A program made the translations under genes and the position numbers. Shown one piece after another: positions 14,763 to 27,004 of a stretch of 64,000 bases of DNA. The notes beneath the pieces are model-generated. The model ran no database searches. It was not told where the DNA came from and was given only the letters and a program-made list of their open reading frames with translations. Source of the DNA: Spinacia oleracea (Eukaryota; Streptophyta; Magnoliopsida; Caryophyllales; Amaranthaceae); NCBI RefSeq assembly GCF_020520425.1, contig NC_079491.1, positions 26,527,449-26,591,448 on the forward strand. Reading direction: 5' to 3'. Position 1 is the first letter of the stretch, and each line of letters begins with the position of its first letter.

Positions 14763-16576
14763 TAATTTGTGCACCCCTAATCCAAAGTCCTGGGCCAGCC
14801 ACTGCTCCCAAAACCCTTAACTGGTAAGGATTGAACGCATGATCTTAAGGTCATATAGTGAATGTGTACCAACTGCATTATTCATTACTTATCTGCTAAT
14901 ATGATGTAAATTAGCCGGTTAACGGTTTGTGATATCCAATGAATGAATGACACGAACGTGTTAGTTTTCGTTAATGATGATGCGTTTAGTGGAGAAAAAA
15001 GTGGCCCCAAAATGCTAATCGTGTCTCCCTGTAGCTTTAGCTGTACCGAAAAGCAGGGAGCTTCTTCCATTAACAAAACATTACTCATGTTGAAGTCCTT
15101 CGAAAGGCTAGCATTTTAAAGTTGTCTAATCTGAACCAAAGACTGCTCATTTTCTTTTCTAAATAGATTAGTTTAAATTAAAAGTGACTTATTACGGAAA
15201 TTGAGGGCATATTTACGTAAAAGTAAAACCCATAAAATTTCACATTTTCTACTACTTCGTAATTCGTATGTAGCTAATTAAGTTAGTTAGCTAAAGATTT
15301 AAAGGCCAGGAATATAATCAATCTCGTCTATATTATTGTCATTATGACTTTTTCTATACTAAAAAATTATAATTCATCTATGAGTGGTAAGATACAAGTA
15401 GATGATTGGATTTGAGAAGAATTAAAGAGTATGGTGTTTAGATAATTAGATCTTTGAATAATGATAGACTTTTCGATTTCAATGCAATACATTTTCATGA
15501 GTTATACTTATCAACTTAATTTTCATCACGAATGATCATAAATTTGAGATGTCTAGTTTTAATTTTCATCACGAATGATCATAAATTTGAGATGTCTAGT
15601 TTTGATGTCAATCCAACCCATTGTATTGATTTATACAAGTAATAGTTTAAGGATAAAAGAAGCTTATCTATCCAACCCATATATTGTCATGATCGATACT
15701 AATCAATCAACTTAGAAATGAGTGGGCCGGTTAAATGGGTGTCATTGATCATAAGTTTAAGACGACGATGACATTTGATAGACTTAACAAAATAGTTACA
15801 CATGATTTGATACGACTCGAATCCCAATGTTTTATTACTATTTTCTTTATTTTTACGCTTTTCTTACAATATTTCACAATTTATAAAGATGTTGTGAAAC
15901 GGAGGTAGTATTAGTAACGAAAGACTGCTAGAAGAGGTTAATGGAAACTACTCGTGATAGGATAACAATCACAGTGATTCGATCCCTAAATGGAAAAGGC
16001 ACCTAACAAACGTCAACCTCCATAACATGCTATGAGTGTTTTGACACTAGACAATTAGATATGTTACCATTTTCAATAATCACTTTAAAGAAAATTGTGC
16101 TATAAACACACATGGTTTTTTTTTTTTTTTTTTTTTTACGTAGTTCTGTATCATAATCTTAAAAGACTCTTGATATACACATTAAATCATCAGTTTTAAA
16201 GAATTGTTAAACTAAATAGATTTCAGGTGAAGAGTACGCAACCATAATTCCCTTATCAAATATTTAGTATAAATCATAAAAGATGACCAAAATTTTAAAG
16301 TGAATAGGGTTAAAAAACAAGATAGGGAGCATTAAAGTTAATTGATTTTCTTCGGTTAGTATTTAGATTTTAGAAGGTACTATCCCACTTAAAATTTGCA
16401 TGCCCATTCTGTTTAAATTGTAAACCACACGCGAAGCAAGAAGTGGAGTACTCCGTAGCATACTAGCATGTGTAAATCTTTTACTACAAAAGTCAAACCA
16501 CCAAATTGGCAATTTTACACTGGCCTGCCTTCCCATAATCATGAAAAAATAAATAAAATCATTCCTTTTCCCCTCC
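14763..16576. other. Intergenic and upstream region of the GDSL gene
   Basis: No gene is recognised. It contains a 43-bp tandem duplication (15518-15603) and a long poly-T run (about 16114-16138). 14790-14880 has a B-box-like 'gattgaacgc' segment that might be an old minus-strand SINE. The last few hundred bases should include the GDSL promoter. Confidence 0.45.
15518..15603. repeat. 43-bp perfect tandem duplication
   Basis: A 43-bp unit starting aattttcatcacgaatgatc occurs at 15518-15560 and again, identical by eye, at 15561-15603. The absence of differences suggests a recent slippage or duplication event. Confidence 0.9.
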
Positions 16577-16583
16577 TATAAAT
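16577..16583 (+). promoter_or_regulatory. TATA box of the GDSL gene
   Basis: TATAAAT lies 54 bases before the ATG at 16637, followed by a CT-rich 'tttctctctctattcc' tract. That leaves room for a short 5' leader of about 20-30 nt, which is plausible for a plant gene. The position is inferred from sequence alone. Confidence 0.6.
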
Positions 16584-16636
16584 TCCCATATTTCTCTCTC
16601 TATTCCTTAACTCAATTACTCACAAAAACACAAATA

Positions 16637-19600
16637 ATGAAGCATTTTGACTTCACATTGTATTTCTTGTTGCTATGTATTACCACTATAATTACATGTC
16701 AAGGTGTCCTAGAAACTTCCCTTACAAGCAAAGGAACACAAAAAATGGCAATGCAATTTGAAGCCATCTACCAATTTGGTGACTCCCTTTCCGACACCGG
16801 CAACTTAATTCGGGAATCCACCGGAGCAAGAACCGCTTACGCGAGGCTTCCATATGGACAAACCTACTTCCACCATCCTACTGGCCGTTGCTCCGATGGC
16901 CTTCTTATGGTGGATTACTTTGGTATGGTTCATTATCACACTTTTTTCACATTTCTCCTCTGTTTCCTCTGCTTTTTTCCCTTCCACACTTCTATTATGA
17001 TAATAATATGAATAGGACTAAATTGTACTTTTATTTTAAGACAAACAATGGTGCTTTCCTTTTCCAAACTAGAGTTTTAATTTTTATGGGAATTTGATTA
17101 AATATTATTGGATTACAAAAGGTATTGAGTTACGAGAAAGTATTTTCGGATATCAGATATGTGATTGCAAATGCATATTTTAGCAAAAGACAAAATAGGA
17201 AAAATGACAAAAAAATAAATTAAATGGTACTTTATTTTTACAGAATGGTACTTTTTTTACATGAATGGTACTTCCTTTTTTGTGTTTTAGCTGATATGTG
17301 TGTTGCCACACATATTTAATATCCGAAAAAACAACCTCGTTGAGTTACTGCCTCTATTTCATTACATTACAAAAGCACAACTTTGCATTTTTGGATGTTT
17401 TTGCTAATTTAATGAGAACAAAAAAAGCCGTTATTACTTAAACTGCTCCCTCTTGTTCTAAATAATTGTCGTTTTGACAGTATGTATTCATAAAAAACTT
17501 TAACAATTAGAGAAAGAATGTTCCTTTGTTACATTCTATAAAGATAATTAGACAAACTATATACTTACCAACAACCAAATTATAATGCAAAGTGGAAGGT
17601 TTCAAACATCAAAGTTATGAAAGTTTCACTTTCTCAACCAACTTTCTGAAAAAAGTTGAATTGTTTTTCTAACATTGTTTAGTCAAAGAGTTAGAATTAA
17701 TGTGTGGGACATGTATAACATTGTTTCGAATGGCATTGGCAGCTATGTACTTCAACCTACCATTACTGAATCCATATCTTGCCAAAGGAAGTGACTTCAC
17801 AAATGGAGCCAATTTCGCCGTAGCAGGCGCTACCGCTCTTGATGTATCGGCTTTGGCTGCTCGAAATGTATCTCTACCACTTACACAGAGTAATTTGGCT
17901 ATGCAACTTCGTTGGTTTAGATCTCTCCTCTACTCTACTCTCACCGATCCAATAGGTACGTGCTACACTTGTACGTAATACGGAGTATAAATGGTGATAT
18001 AACACTACAAGAATTTGTATCTTTAACGATAACCTAATTACGACAGGTCAAAAATCCCGTCGCAAAAGACTTTTGCGACGGGGCTTATAACCAAAAAAAG
18101 ACGGGAACAACCGTCGCAAATGTCTTTCACGACGGGCTAACGACGGGATTTTCCATTAACGACGGCCCCTTTTATAACGGGTTCGCGACAGGAAATCCCG
18201 TCATTAATCAACGATTATTGGCCTTTCGTTAATGGTACAATTTTTAGTAGTGTAACAATTTCTGTCATTAGACTCGTTACATATAAGTTTGCAAGATAAG
18301 TATTGTTCCAACGTCTTTTGGTTACGCTTGTTGGATGGGATATATTTTCCTATTTTAGTATGGCAGTGTTTTTTAAAAATAATTAACTTTTTGGCCCGTT
18401 TTTCGCACGGGTTTTTACTCACTTGAAACTTGAAACTATTTTTTGAGGGAGAAACTACAACTTTTCAAACAAATGATAAGTTATATGAAGCACAATTGCA
18501 CAAGCTGCTATTATAATGCTTCAAATAAAAAATAACGGCAATCTACCTACGAATGCATATATTTACAAAGAGAATGCCAATTTAAACCCGCAAAAGAATG
18601 GTTTCATCTAAGATGGATCAATAATTTTGCTGTCTAAAATTATAGAAAATAGTCTCTCGTAACTAAAACCATTTTCCAAAAATTTAAAACAGTCTTTCAT
18701 CACCCCCTTGTTTAACATGGTCCTTTTTCACCTTATAATCCAATCATTTGATAGAATATCTTATTGTTGAATTCTGCACATTGATGTCAATAATAATTAT
18801 GAACCAGCAGTTAAAATATCAACTATCAACTGCTCATATATACATATAAATGGAATTCAACTTAAAATAGAGTGAAAGAGATAGAAAGTCACCAGAGATC
18901 TTGAGGCAGCCGACAACGTTCAATTGTACCTTGATAGTTTGGGATTAGAAATGCTATCAAAATGAGTATCTGCAAATGAGGTACTTATAAGGGATGTTGA
19001 ATTTGTAAGGGATGTTATGAGTTAAATGACAAACTCAATTCAGTTACATCGGAAGGGGAGGTGGAGGGAGATCGAAGAGGAGAAGAGGAGAAGATTAGGA
19101 ATTGAAGAAATTAATTCATTATTTCATTGAATTAAATTTGGAGGTTATAGAAGCTGAAATGGAGGATTGAAGGCCACGTGTATTCAAAATGTTGTTGCTA
19201 CGTATCCGCCACATGTCTTCAAAATGATGTTGCCTATGTGTCCTTGAAATGAAGATGGTTATATTTTTTAAATACTAGATATTGATTGATTCTCTAACTC
19301 TTTCTTGTCAATCAAAAGTTTATGTTATTAATTACTATAGCTCTTTCTTGTCAATCAAAACTTTGGGTTATTAATTACTACTCACTCCATTTCTTTTTGT
19401 TGTATCCGTTTCCATTTTAAGCGTTTTTTTTTGTTGTATCCGTTTCTATTTTTGGACATACATTTTATCCTAAAATACCCTTACATTTCTATCTAATTAC
19501 CAAAATACCTAAAGATTCTACCCATATTCCCACCTAAATTTCCCCACCCCTATTATTTAATTCTTTTCCCTTCCCCATATACCCACTCTCTCACCTCCTT

Positions 19601-20069
19601 TTATCACCCATCATTATCACTCCTCTCTCTTACCTTATTTCTTTATTATTTTCTCTCTTCTTTTTTTATTATAATCTCTTACATACAATCATTTTTCTTA
19701 CACCCAATCATTACACTTATACCAATACAAACTAAGATTTCAATTTTCTTAAAAACTCCCCATTTTCTAAAATGGATACATCAAAAAGAAATGGAGGGAG
19801 TATAACTTTGATAAACAAAGAGTTAAATGTCGCAAAGTAGGGGCAAATGAAATATATTATTAGATGATTGTGACAAATTATATAAAAATAGATTATTAGA
19901 TTATACGGTGTAATTTCTATATTTTTTAATTTACAAGAGAAAAATCAAATATATATTTAAAATAACTATAAAAATAAATGTTTTCTTGTAATTCGGAGTT
20001 CTTGTAATTCACCCATAAAGGATGGTGTTAGGTACTCCCGTATGGGTTTTCTTTCCTTATCAAAAATAA

Positions 20070-20113
<44 letters not shown>

Positions 20114-22705
20114 TGTTTCCTTATTTCATATTAATTAACTTATTTAAATATTTTCATAGTAAAAATAAAAATATGGCGTTGATAGTAAAAATAATTTGAT
20201 GACTCACGACCTATGTGACAACCTTATAATACCATTAAAAAAGTAACACACTTTAATTGTTGCAATTTGTGACGGTTATCACTTATCAGCACCCACCTTT
20301 GACAATTGCTCCATATAGTGAGATACTTTTATTTGTTTGTATAGACATCTACAAAAATGTTAAATGTTGTTGTAGTACATGGCTAGAATTAAGTAGTTAA
20401 CCGTATCTAGAAGTTGTATACTGAACATTAATAACATCGGACAAAGTTGATTTTGTCATAGAACTTTCACTACGGCAAATACTAGGGGGAGGAAAATTTC
20501 TGGTGATTTTTATATACAAGCGGTTGTACATCCAATGCTATTTTTGTGCTGATTTGTTGTACATCGTAATCATAAATCAAAAACAGAAGCTTGTGAAGCT
20601 TGTGTAGTAATGACGTTTCCTTGTAATTGCATGCAGAAATCAGAGAAAAATTGGAAAAATCTTTGGTACTAATGGGAGAAATTGGAGGCAATGACTACAA
20701 CTTCGCTTTCTTCCAAGGCAAAACTTTGCATCAAGTTTATCAACTTGTTCCTCACGTTGTACAAACCATTAAAGATGCTGCTACGGTGAGTTGATTAAAC
20801 GTAAATTCAACTTAATTTGAGTACGTATTTCACACTTCATTAAAGTAACTACCCTATTCTATTCGGACTTACAATAACTTGCCAAATTCTCCAAATCTCA
20901 CTTCTTAATTCTTATACGGAGTAACTAATTAAGATTTCAATGGGATTCAACAAAAAGAATCATTTATAGTAATAACAAAATTTCGTGTGCATTGAGTGCA
21001 CAATAAACTCTATTGTGTAACGAACCACGTTTAATTTGCTTAAGTAACCCTTATTGTGGTAAAAATTAGCAACTAAGATCGTATACTCTCCACGATTGAT
21101 CACTTTATTTTAAACAAGAGTATACACTACAAAAAGTTGTACCATTAACGACAGGAAATCCCGTCGCTAAAGGCCAATAATCGTTGATTAATGACGGGAT
21201 ATCCTGTCGCGAACCCGTCATAAAAAGGGGCCGTCGTTAATGGAAAATCCCGTCGTTAACCCGTCGTAAAAGACATTTGCGACAGTTGTTCCCGTCTTTG
21301 TTTGGTTGTTAGCCCCGTCGCAAAAGCCTTTTGCGACGGAATTTTTGACCCGTCGTAATTAAGTTGTCGTTAAAGATACAAATTCTTGTAGTGATATTAC
21401 AAAGTCGTACATGCAACTTTGTCTATCATTTAACAGCCGTACGTACGTTCTCTCTAAATTATATTGCAGGAAGTGATTCAGCTTGGAGCTACTAATATAG
21501 TGGTGCCCGGGAACTTCCCAATTGGTTGTGTACCTCTTTATCTTGTTAAATTTGGAACCAATGATGCATCAAAGTACGATGAACTTCAATGCCTTAAAGA
21601 TTACAATGACTTCTCAAAGTATCACAATGATCTTTTGATAGAAGCCGTCCAAGAGTTGCAACAAGAGAACCCGGGTGTTGTCGTTGCGTATGGGGATTAC
21701 TACTCTGCCTTGACATGGGTCATTAGTCATGCTCCTCGATTAGGTAAGACGATAAACGTTTCATTTATGCACCTCGCGCTACTTTATTTTTACTCATTCT
21801 TTAACTTCAAAGAAGATCATTATAAATTATAAAAGACCGGGAAAGATAATTTAAACCTATGATCTACCATACAAAATTATCAAGCATGGTTGGCAAGCTT
21901 TTGACTTTATGTAAAAGTTTTGGTTGGTTAATGGTTATCTTTCGTTTTACTCAAACATAACAAAATTGTAGTTATAGGGGAGAAATTGGTTGGCTAGGTT
22001 AAAAAGTTGGTGTGACTATTATTGCAACCAGTGATGGTCCAACTGTCCAAGCCTGAATGGTCTTAGAAAAATTAGGACATTTTCCTATTGAGTTTATTCT
22101 CAACTCTCTTGATCACGAGATAATATGGGGTATGTAAATGAAATTTATTAGTGGTAGCATTATGTCATCGTTTTATTTATTTTAAGTTTTACGTGAAAGA
22201 GTAAAAAAAAATACAATAATTCGGATAAATTAATTAAAGAAGAGCAGGTAATTGAACCTGTGAGAACCTCGATCACAAGTGTGTCATCATTTATAATCAC
22301 ATACTAGTTACTACGTAACATTTAAATAATTTGAAACGTTTTGCTATCATGATTCCCCTTGAATACCTATTTGTAACTGGAAAATGAAGATAATTTGAAG
22401 ACAGAGAAAAGTTTGTCAAATGTTAATTAGTATTTAAATTGATGCCTAATAACAAAATGTTTGGACTTTTTTTGATAGGTTTTGAGCGAAATGGATCAAA
22501 GAAGGCATGTTGTGCAATTGGTCGCAATCCGTATAACTATGACTTAAAAAGAAGTTGTGGAAGTCCTGGAGTTCCAGTTTGTCAAGATCCAAGTAAAACA
22601 GTAAATTGGGACGGAATACATATGACTCAAGAGGGAAACAAAAATGTTGCAAGATGGTTATTAAGACAATTTGTACCTACGCTTCAAAGACGACGTCATG
22701 CTTAA
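16637..22705 (+). CDS. GDSL esterase/lipase (SGNH hydrolase), five exons
   Basis: By my splicing the exons are 16637-16922, 17743-17955, 20637-20785, 21470-21743 and 22479-22705. They join in frame to 382 aa, a normal length for plant GDSL lipases (about 350-390). Residues 1-23 are a hydrophobic signal peptide, so the enzyme is probably secreted. Block I is FGDSLSDTGN with nucleophile Ser50; the block II Gly is in GANFAVAGAT (117-126); block III is GGND (183-186); block V is DGIH with Asp352 and His355. Conserved Cys pairs (NFPIGC; ACC..C) fit the family. The enzyme should hydrolyse ester bonds of lipids or acylated small molecules; substrate unknown. The overall pattern recalls the At1g28590/acetylajmalan-esterase-like group. 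The exon 2 acceptor (17741-17742) has a weak pyrimidine tract and is the least certain border. Introns carry a Helitron and two CACTA MITEs. Confidence 0.9.
18000..18255 (+). mobile_element. CACTA MITE in GDSL intron 2
   Basis: The 250-bp element (18003-18252) starts CACTACAAGAATTTGTATCT and ends ..tttttagtagtg. It is flanked by the 3-bp duplication TAA on both sides. The interior is made of short inverted 'cccgtcg'/'cgacggg' motifs, as in En/Spm subterminal regions. It encodes nothing. A closely similar copy in opposite orientation is at 21125-21393. Confidence 0.85.
18383..19279 (-). mobile_element. Helitron in GDSL intron 2
   Basis: On the - strand it starts at 19279 with TCTAGTATTTAAAAAATATA after an A. 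It ends near 18383 with hairpin cccgtgcgaaaaacggg then ccaaaaagTTAA. The last four bases should be CTRR, so the end is either mutated or misplaced by a base or two. 'cacgtg' and 'cacatgtc' motifs near the 5' end link it to the 4535-5836 element. It carries no coding sequence. Confidence 0.6.
19378..19802. mobile_element. Stowaway-like MITE in GDSL intron 2
   Basis: The left end 'ctcactccatttctttttgt'+'tgtatcc' pairs with the right end 'ggatacatcaaaaagaaatg'+'gagggagta'. A partial internal duplication of the left end ('ttttttttgttgtatccgtt', about 19425-19445) suggests local rearrangement. An (ATA)n run lies farther right at about 20068-20110, within the same intron. Confidence 0.75.
21122..21396 (-). 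mobile_element. CACTA MITE in GDSL intron 3, inverted
   Basis: Element 21125-21393 (269 bp), flanked by the 3-bp duplication ATA. It begins CACTACaaaaagttgtacca and ends ..aattcttgtagtg. Its reverse complement follows the 18003-18252 MITE almost base for base (about 90% by eye), so the two copies form an inverted pair around exon 3. It has about 19 extra bases near the 'gcgacgggatttcctgtcg' end. Confidence 0.85.
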
Positions 22706-23067
22706 TCAAAGTAGTACCCGATACTCCATACTATTGCACCCTTTGATCAAGATTTCTCCCATAGAAAATATGATATTTTGTACCCTGAAGAAGGTATTCT
22801 AGGCAAATGTCAATTATAGTGAGCCTTGTTTTAGTTTAGGCTTCATTTCTATTTGAGAAATTTGAATATTGAATATGCTACAATGCTGGACAATTTTTCG
22901 ATGGTGCTTTCGGACAACCCAAATGAGAAAAGATTAGTAAATTTGATGATTTAGGGTGCGTTCTATTCAATTTATTTGATCTAAACTTAATCTGATCTGA
23001 ACTTATCTGATCTGAATTTATCTGAACTTATTCGGACTTATTGGAACTTACTGAAACTTATTATTAA
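22706..23067. other. GDSL 3' region and Tourist-like MITE fragment
   Basis: The first part should be the 3' UTR; no single poly(A) signal stands out. From 22957 a fragment of the Tourist-like family ('gtgcgttctattcaattt', then 'tctgatctgaacttatctga' repeats) runs to 23067, where the Helitron end at 23068 interrupts it. Confidence 0.5.
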
Positions 23068-23100
23068 CTAGTTTTGAAGCCCGTGCGATGCACGGGTTTG
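23068..23100 (-). mobile_element. Helitron 3' terminus (minus orientation)
   Basis: Read on the - strand: a perfect hairpin cccgtgc-atc-gcacggg, then cttcaaaaCTAG followed by T. This is a textbook Helitron 3' end, inserted into a Tourist-like MITE fragment. The 5' end to the right was not identified. Confidence 0.65.
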
Positions 23101-25489
23101 TCAATTTTCGTACATCTTTGACTTATCATGTCGTCATTTATACATAGGTGTTTTTTATAAATTATGCCTATAATGAAAAGTTAAAAATAGGTCCCTATTC
23201 AAACTAGAGCATAAATATTTTCTTAAGATCGATTTAAAATATTACACTCATAGAAAAAATGAACTTATAAAATGATTAGTTCATGGGACAACTCTAGTAA
23301 GATTATTATTTCAACCAATCAAATTCATTGGGTCATTTAATTTCTCACATTTTTCCATTGGGGCATTAAATTTTTCTCATTTCCCAATATCAAAATGTTG
23401 ATAAAAGTGAAAACATTATAAGTAAACGTAATTTATCTCGTTTAAATAAAAAAGTTGAGAAATTTTAATGCAAATTAATTATTCGTTAAAACGCGTGAAA
23501 AATAGCAAACGTAAAAAAAACAAAAAGAGACGGAGGGAGTACTTTGTAGTTAAGAGTAATAAGAGTAATTACTGATATTCTTCTGATTTATTTGTTACTT
23601 CTAAAGTGAGATGTCATTGAAATCCTCTTTATATTAGGCGTCCACTTAAGCTCACACCTATTTCTTTCCTTGCTTAAAGAGACCTAGGCGAGTCAACACA
23701 ACCATAATGTCCATAAATAAAAGACATCACCAAAATTACTATGGCATTGGAAAAATTAACTACTGAACATTGCACTTTTCAGGCAAAACAAAAAAATGTA
23801 TTCACATGTTTGTTGTAATCTCTTATCTTTTATCACATTCATAAGATAATAAAATATATTTATATGTTGAAATCTATCTCTTATCATGTTATCATATTAA
23901 GTGGTTTGTTGAAATCTGCCTCTTATCATATTAAGTGGTTTGAAGCTCATTTGTCTCCAACGAAAACTTTATTATCAGTTTCTAAATACGACAGGACTCG
24001 TTATTCATGTGATCTCAACAAAATCATTACATATATTTTGTATAAGTATATACTCTTTTTGTTGCTTCATTTTCGACGTAGTAGTTAGTTGATTGTTTTT
24101 TTTTTCTTTTTTAATATCTTTAAAGATAATAATTTATATTAACTATGCTACCTATCCATTCCAATTTATGATGATGATAATAATTATCATAACTCAAAAT
24201 TATGATATAAATATTGATCCAAATATCAAAGGTTTAATGTAAATAAAACTCTATTACATGCTTGATAATTATCTCAAAATATAAATTAATCGTACTATTA
24301 ATTTGACTATTCTATCTTTTTTTCTTGATTATTTTTCCTTTTTAAAATAAAAAACTTTAAGACTGAGTATAGCCTATTAATTATTTGACTCACTTTTCGT
24401 ATTGGATTGTTTTGCCACGTAGATATTTTTAATGAACTAATTAATTATATATACAATTCCATTTAAAATTAAACACTATACTAATTAAAAATAAATCTAA
24501 AATTCAATTCAATTCAATTCAAAATAAAAAACTAATCTAATCTAATATATAAAATTTAACAATTGTAATAAAATTTTTATTTTAAATGAACAATTTAATA
24601 AACGACTAAAATCTAGATTTTACTAATACACGATTTAGGAGCGCGCATAATGTAAAAGTGATGAATTTTATGAAACGGAGGGAGAAGTATAATAGCATGG
24701 AGTAATTGTTTTAAACATCAAGCGTACATCGGTACATTCTTGTGTGTATCCATTAATTAATGAAGCTTTACGTACAATACAATTAGTGAATTAGGACATT
24801 TTTACAGAAGATTACAAATCAATCCCATTTACATTGAATCGTATTCATACGCTTCAAGTTGTACTTCTTAATCAAAATCTCATCAATCCTCCTAACCAGA
24901 ATCCTCCTAACCAAGAAGCTCTCAACCAGAACATAACACCCCACATCGTGTAAAAGACACAAATCCTGACACAACCGCACGGGGTTCGCTTATATCATGG
25001 CTTTGGTACCATAAAAATACCATCTTCCTACGACAACAACATGAGGTGGTAGAGGATAAGGAGGAGGAGGAGGTAGAAGAAGAGATGTTGGGACAAACTC
25101 GTTAAGGCATAATGAAGTCATGGGTAATTTAAAGAAATAGAGGGATATATATACAAAAAGCTGGTAGAAATAGGATAAATTTTGTTGGAATCTAATCTTT
25201 ATCATAAGCTAAAATATTTGTTAATATAATATATATATATATATATATGGCCGTAGGATTGGTGCTAACATTCCAACAATTTTGTTTGGTGCCAGGACTC
25301 TAACATAATATACGAAAAGGTAGACGTAGGATTTGGTGCCTAACATTCTAACGAAATTTAATTATGGCAGGGCTCTAATATATTATTTAATTTTATTTTT
25401 TGATAAACCTAAAATATTAGTGTGTGATGACATGAAAATCCTACGTGGACGCTCTAAATACTCTCCAAAAAACTCCCCTTTATTTATAT
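23101..25489. other. Intergenic, no gene; MITE halves and small repeats
   Basis: 23380-23543 is one half of the MITE family seen at 14403-14762 (ends ..acaaaaagagacggagggag). 23860-23945 holds an imperfect duplication ('tcttatcatattaagtggtt' and variants). 24505-24525 has an (attca)n run, and 25225-25250 a (TA)n run. 25249-25385 contains two similar copies of a 'gtaggatttggtgc..taacattc' segment. No credible coding frame. Confidence 0.45.
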
Positions 25490-25632
25490 ATATTAGATTA
25501 TAATGACAATAAAAAATAAAAAGTAATAAATAATAAACAAATAATAATAAATAATAATAAATAAATAATAATATATAATAAATAATAAATAATAAATAAA
25601 TAATAATATACAATAAATAATAAATAATAAAT
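25490..25632. repeat. AT-rich microsatellite (taataaa variants)
   Basis: An irregular mixture of taataaa, aataata and aataaat units. Together with 26174-26394 it probably formed one array before the nested MITEs landed in it. The open frames here (25383-25684, -) are Tyr/Leu/Ile repeats with no meaning. Confidence 0.85.
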
Positions 25633-26173
25633 ACTCCCTCCGTTCCATAATGATGTTCCAATTGAGGTTTTTGACACTATTCACAATAGAATAGAATATT
25701 CTATATTATTCACAATAGTATAAGAAAAAACATATTCATGTGGGATCTTGTTTGATACGTCTCAATGAACACCTTAAGAATATCAAAAGTTATAATTTTT
25801 AATACTTCGTATTGTGTAACTATAGATAAATACGATATACTACCTCCGTTCCTAAAAGTTCTTTACGCTTTCCGTTTTAGTCCGTTCCTGAAAGTTTTTT
25901 ACACTCCTACTTTATTCCATTTTTATTCTTATTTGGCCCACCATAACTTACCCACTCACAATACTTTAATATTAGTTTCCACCCACTCACATTATTGGAC
26001 AATTTATAGCCACTCATTTTCCATTTGTTACCCCACCATCACATGTTCACCAAAATTCCTTAATTACCGTGCAAATAGTAACCGTAAAGATCATTTAGGA
26101 ACGGAGGTAGTAAAACGTGTGTTGGAAAACGTGAAAAAAAAAATTGGAACATCAGTGTGGAACGGAGGTAGTA
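25632..26173. mobile_element. Stowaway-like MITE with another MITE nested inside
   Basis: The outer ends are 'tactccctccgttcc..' at 25632 and '..ggaacggaggtagta' at 26173, with matching 'atgatgttccaatt' / 'aattggaacatcagt' subterminal repeats. An inner MITE (25838-26112) has its own ends, 'tactacctccgttcc'+'taaaagttctttacg' and 'aggaacggaggtagta'. The outer element sits within a (taataaa)n microsatellite. It is non-coding. Confidence 0.8.
25838..26112. mobile_element. Inner Stowaway-like MITE
   Basis: Terminal repeats 'ctacctccgttcctaaaa' and '..atttaggaacggaggtag' with TA at both ends. It is inserted into the right part of the outer MITE. A related end ('tactacccccgtttcagaaa'+'gttctttacgctttgg') appears at 26393 as a half copy. 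Confidence 0.75.
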
Positions 26174-26394
26174 ATAAATAATAAATAATAAATAATAAAT
26201 AATAAATAATAAATAATAAATAATAAATAATAAATAATAAATAATAAATAATAAATAATAAATAATAAATAATAAATAATAAATAATAAATAATAAATAA
26301 TAAATAATAAATAATAAATAATAAATAATAAATAATAAATAATAAATAATAAATAATAAATAATAAATAATAAATAATAAATAATAAATAATAC
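26174..26394. repeat. (TAATAAA)n heptamer array
   Basis: About 31 consecutive, essentially perfect copies of a 7-bp unit (taataaa). It begins directly at the right end of the outer MITE and stops at another MITE end at 26393. Confidence 0.95.
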
Positions 26395-27004
26395 TACCCC
26401 CGTTTCAGAAAGTTCTTTACGCTTTGGAAAATATGACCAAAGTATAAAAACTTTGACCGTAAATTCTCATCATTAGATACATCAAAACGTTACATGTAAG
26501 ATCTTGTTAGATTGGTCTCGGGATGTATTTTTAGAATATTAATTTTTTATAATTTTTTTCCAAACACCAAGGGAAAAATAGTAGTTACACCGTCTATAAG
26601 AATAATGCTAAAAAGCCATGAACAAAAATGAGGACAATTCAGTCTTTTAATTATTGTATGAACAGTAAACTCAAAGTCCTTACTTTAATTTGGGTGTAGG
26701 ATAGGGTTACTATGATTCAAAAAATCGTTAATGGGTATCTTAAAAAGTTGTTAAATTTTTATAGTCACCATATGAACAATAAAGGTCTATATGTATGTAA
26801 AAAAAGTGTTAGCGAAAATTATTAATTTTAGGTCCACGCTAATATTATTGTGCAGGTCCACCCAAGAATACCGTATGGACAGGACTTCAATCCATAACTT
26901 ACTGCAAACTCGATCACCGTTCTAGTATTTTCTTAGTGATATAATTAATGAATCTATGTTACAGTAAACTTAATCAACGCTAACAAATCTGTATATAGCA
27001 TAGG
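26395..27004. other. MITE half copy, then unrecognised sequence
   Basis: 26393 to about 26560 is the left half of a Stowaway-like MITE of the 'gttctttacgctttgg' family with no matching right end found. The rest is AT-rich sequence without features. Confidence 0.45.

Noticed and set aside
26174..26394. Regular repeat that might suggest a CRISPR or telomere
   Set aside because: There are no spacers, so it is not CRISPR. The unit taataaa is not the plant telomere repeat TTTAGGG. It is a plain microsatellite.
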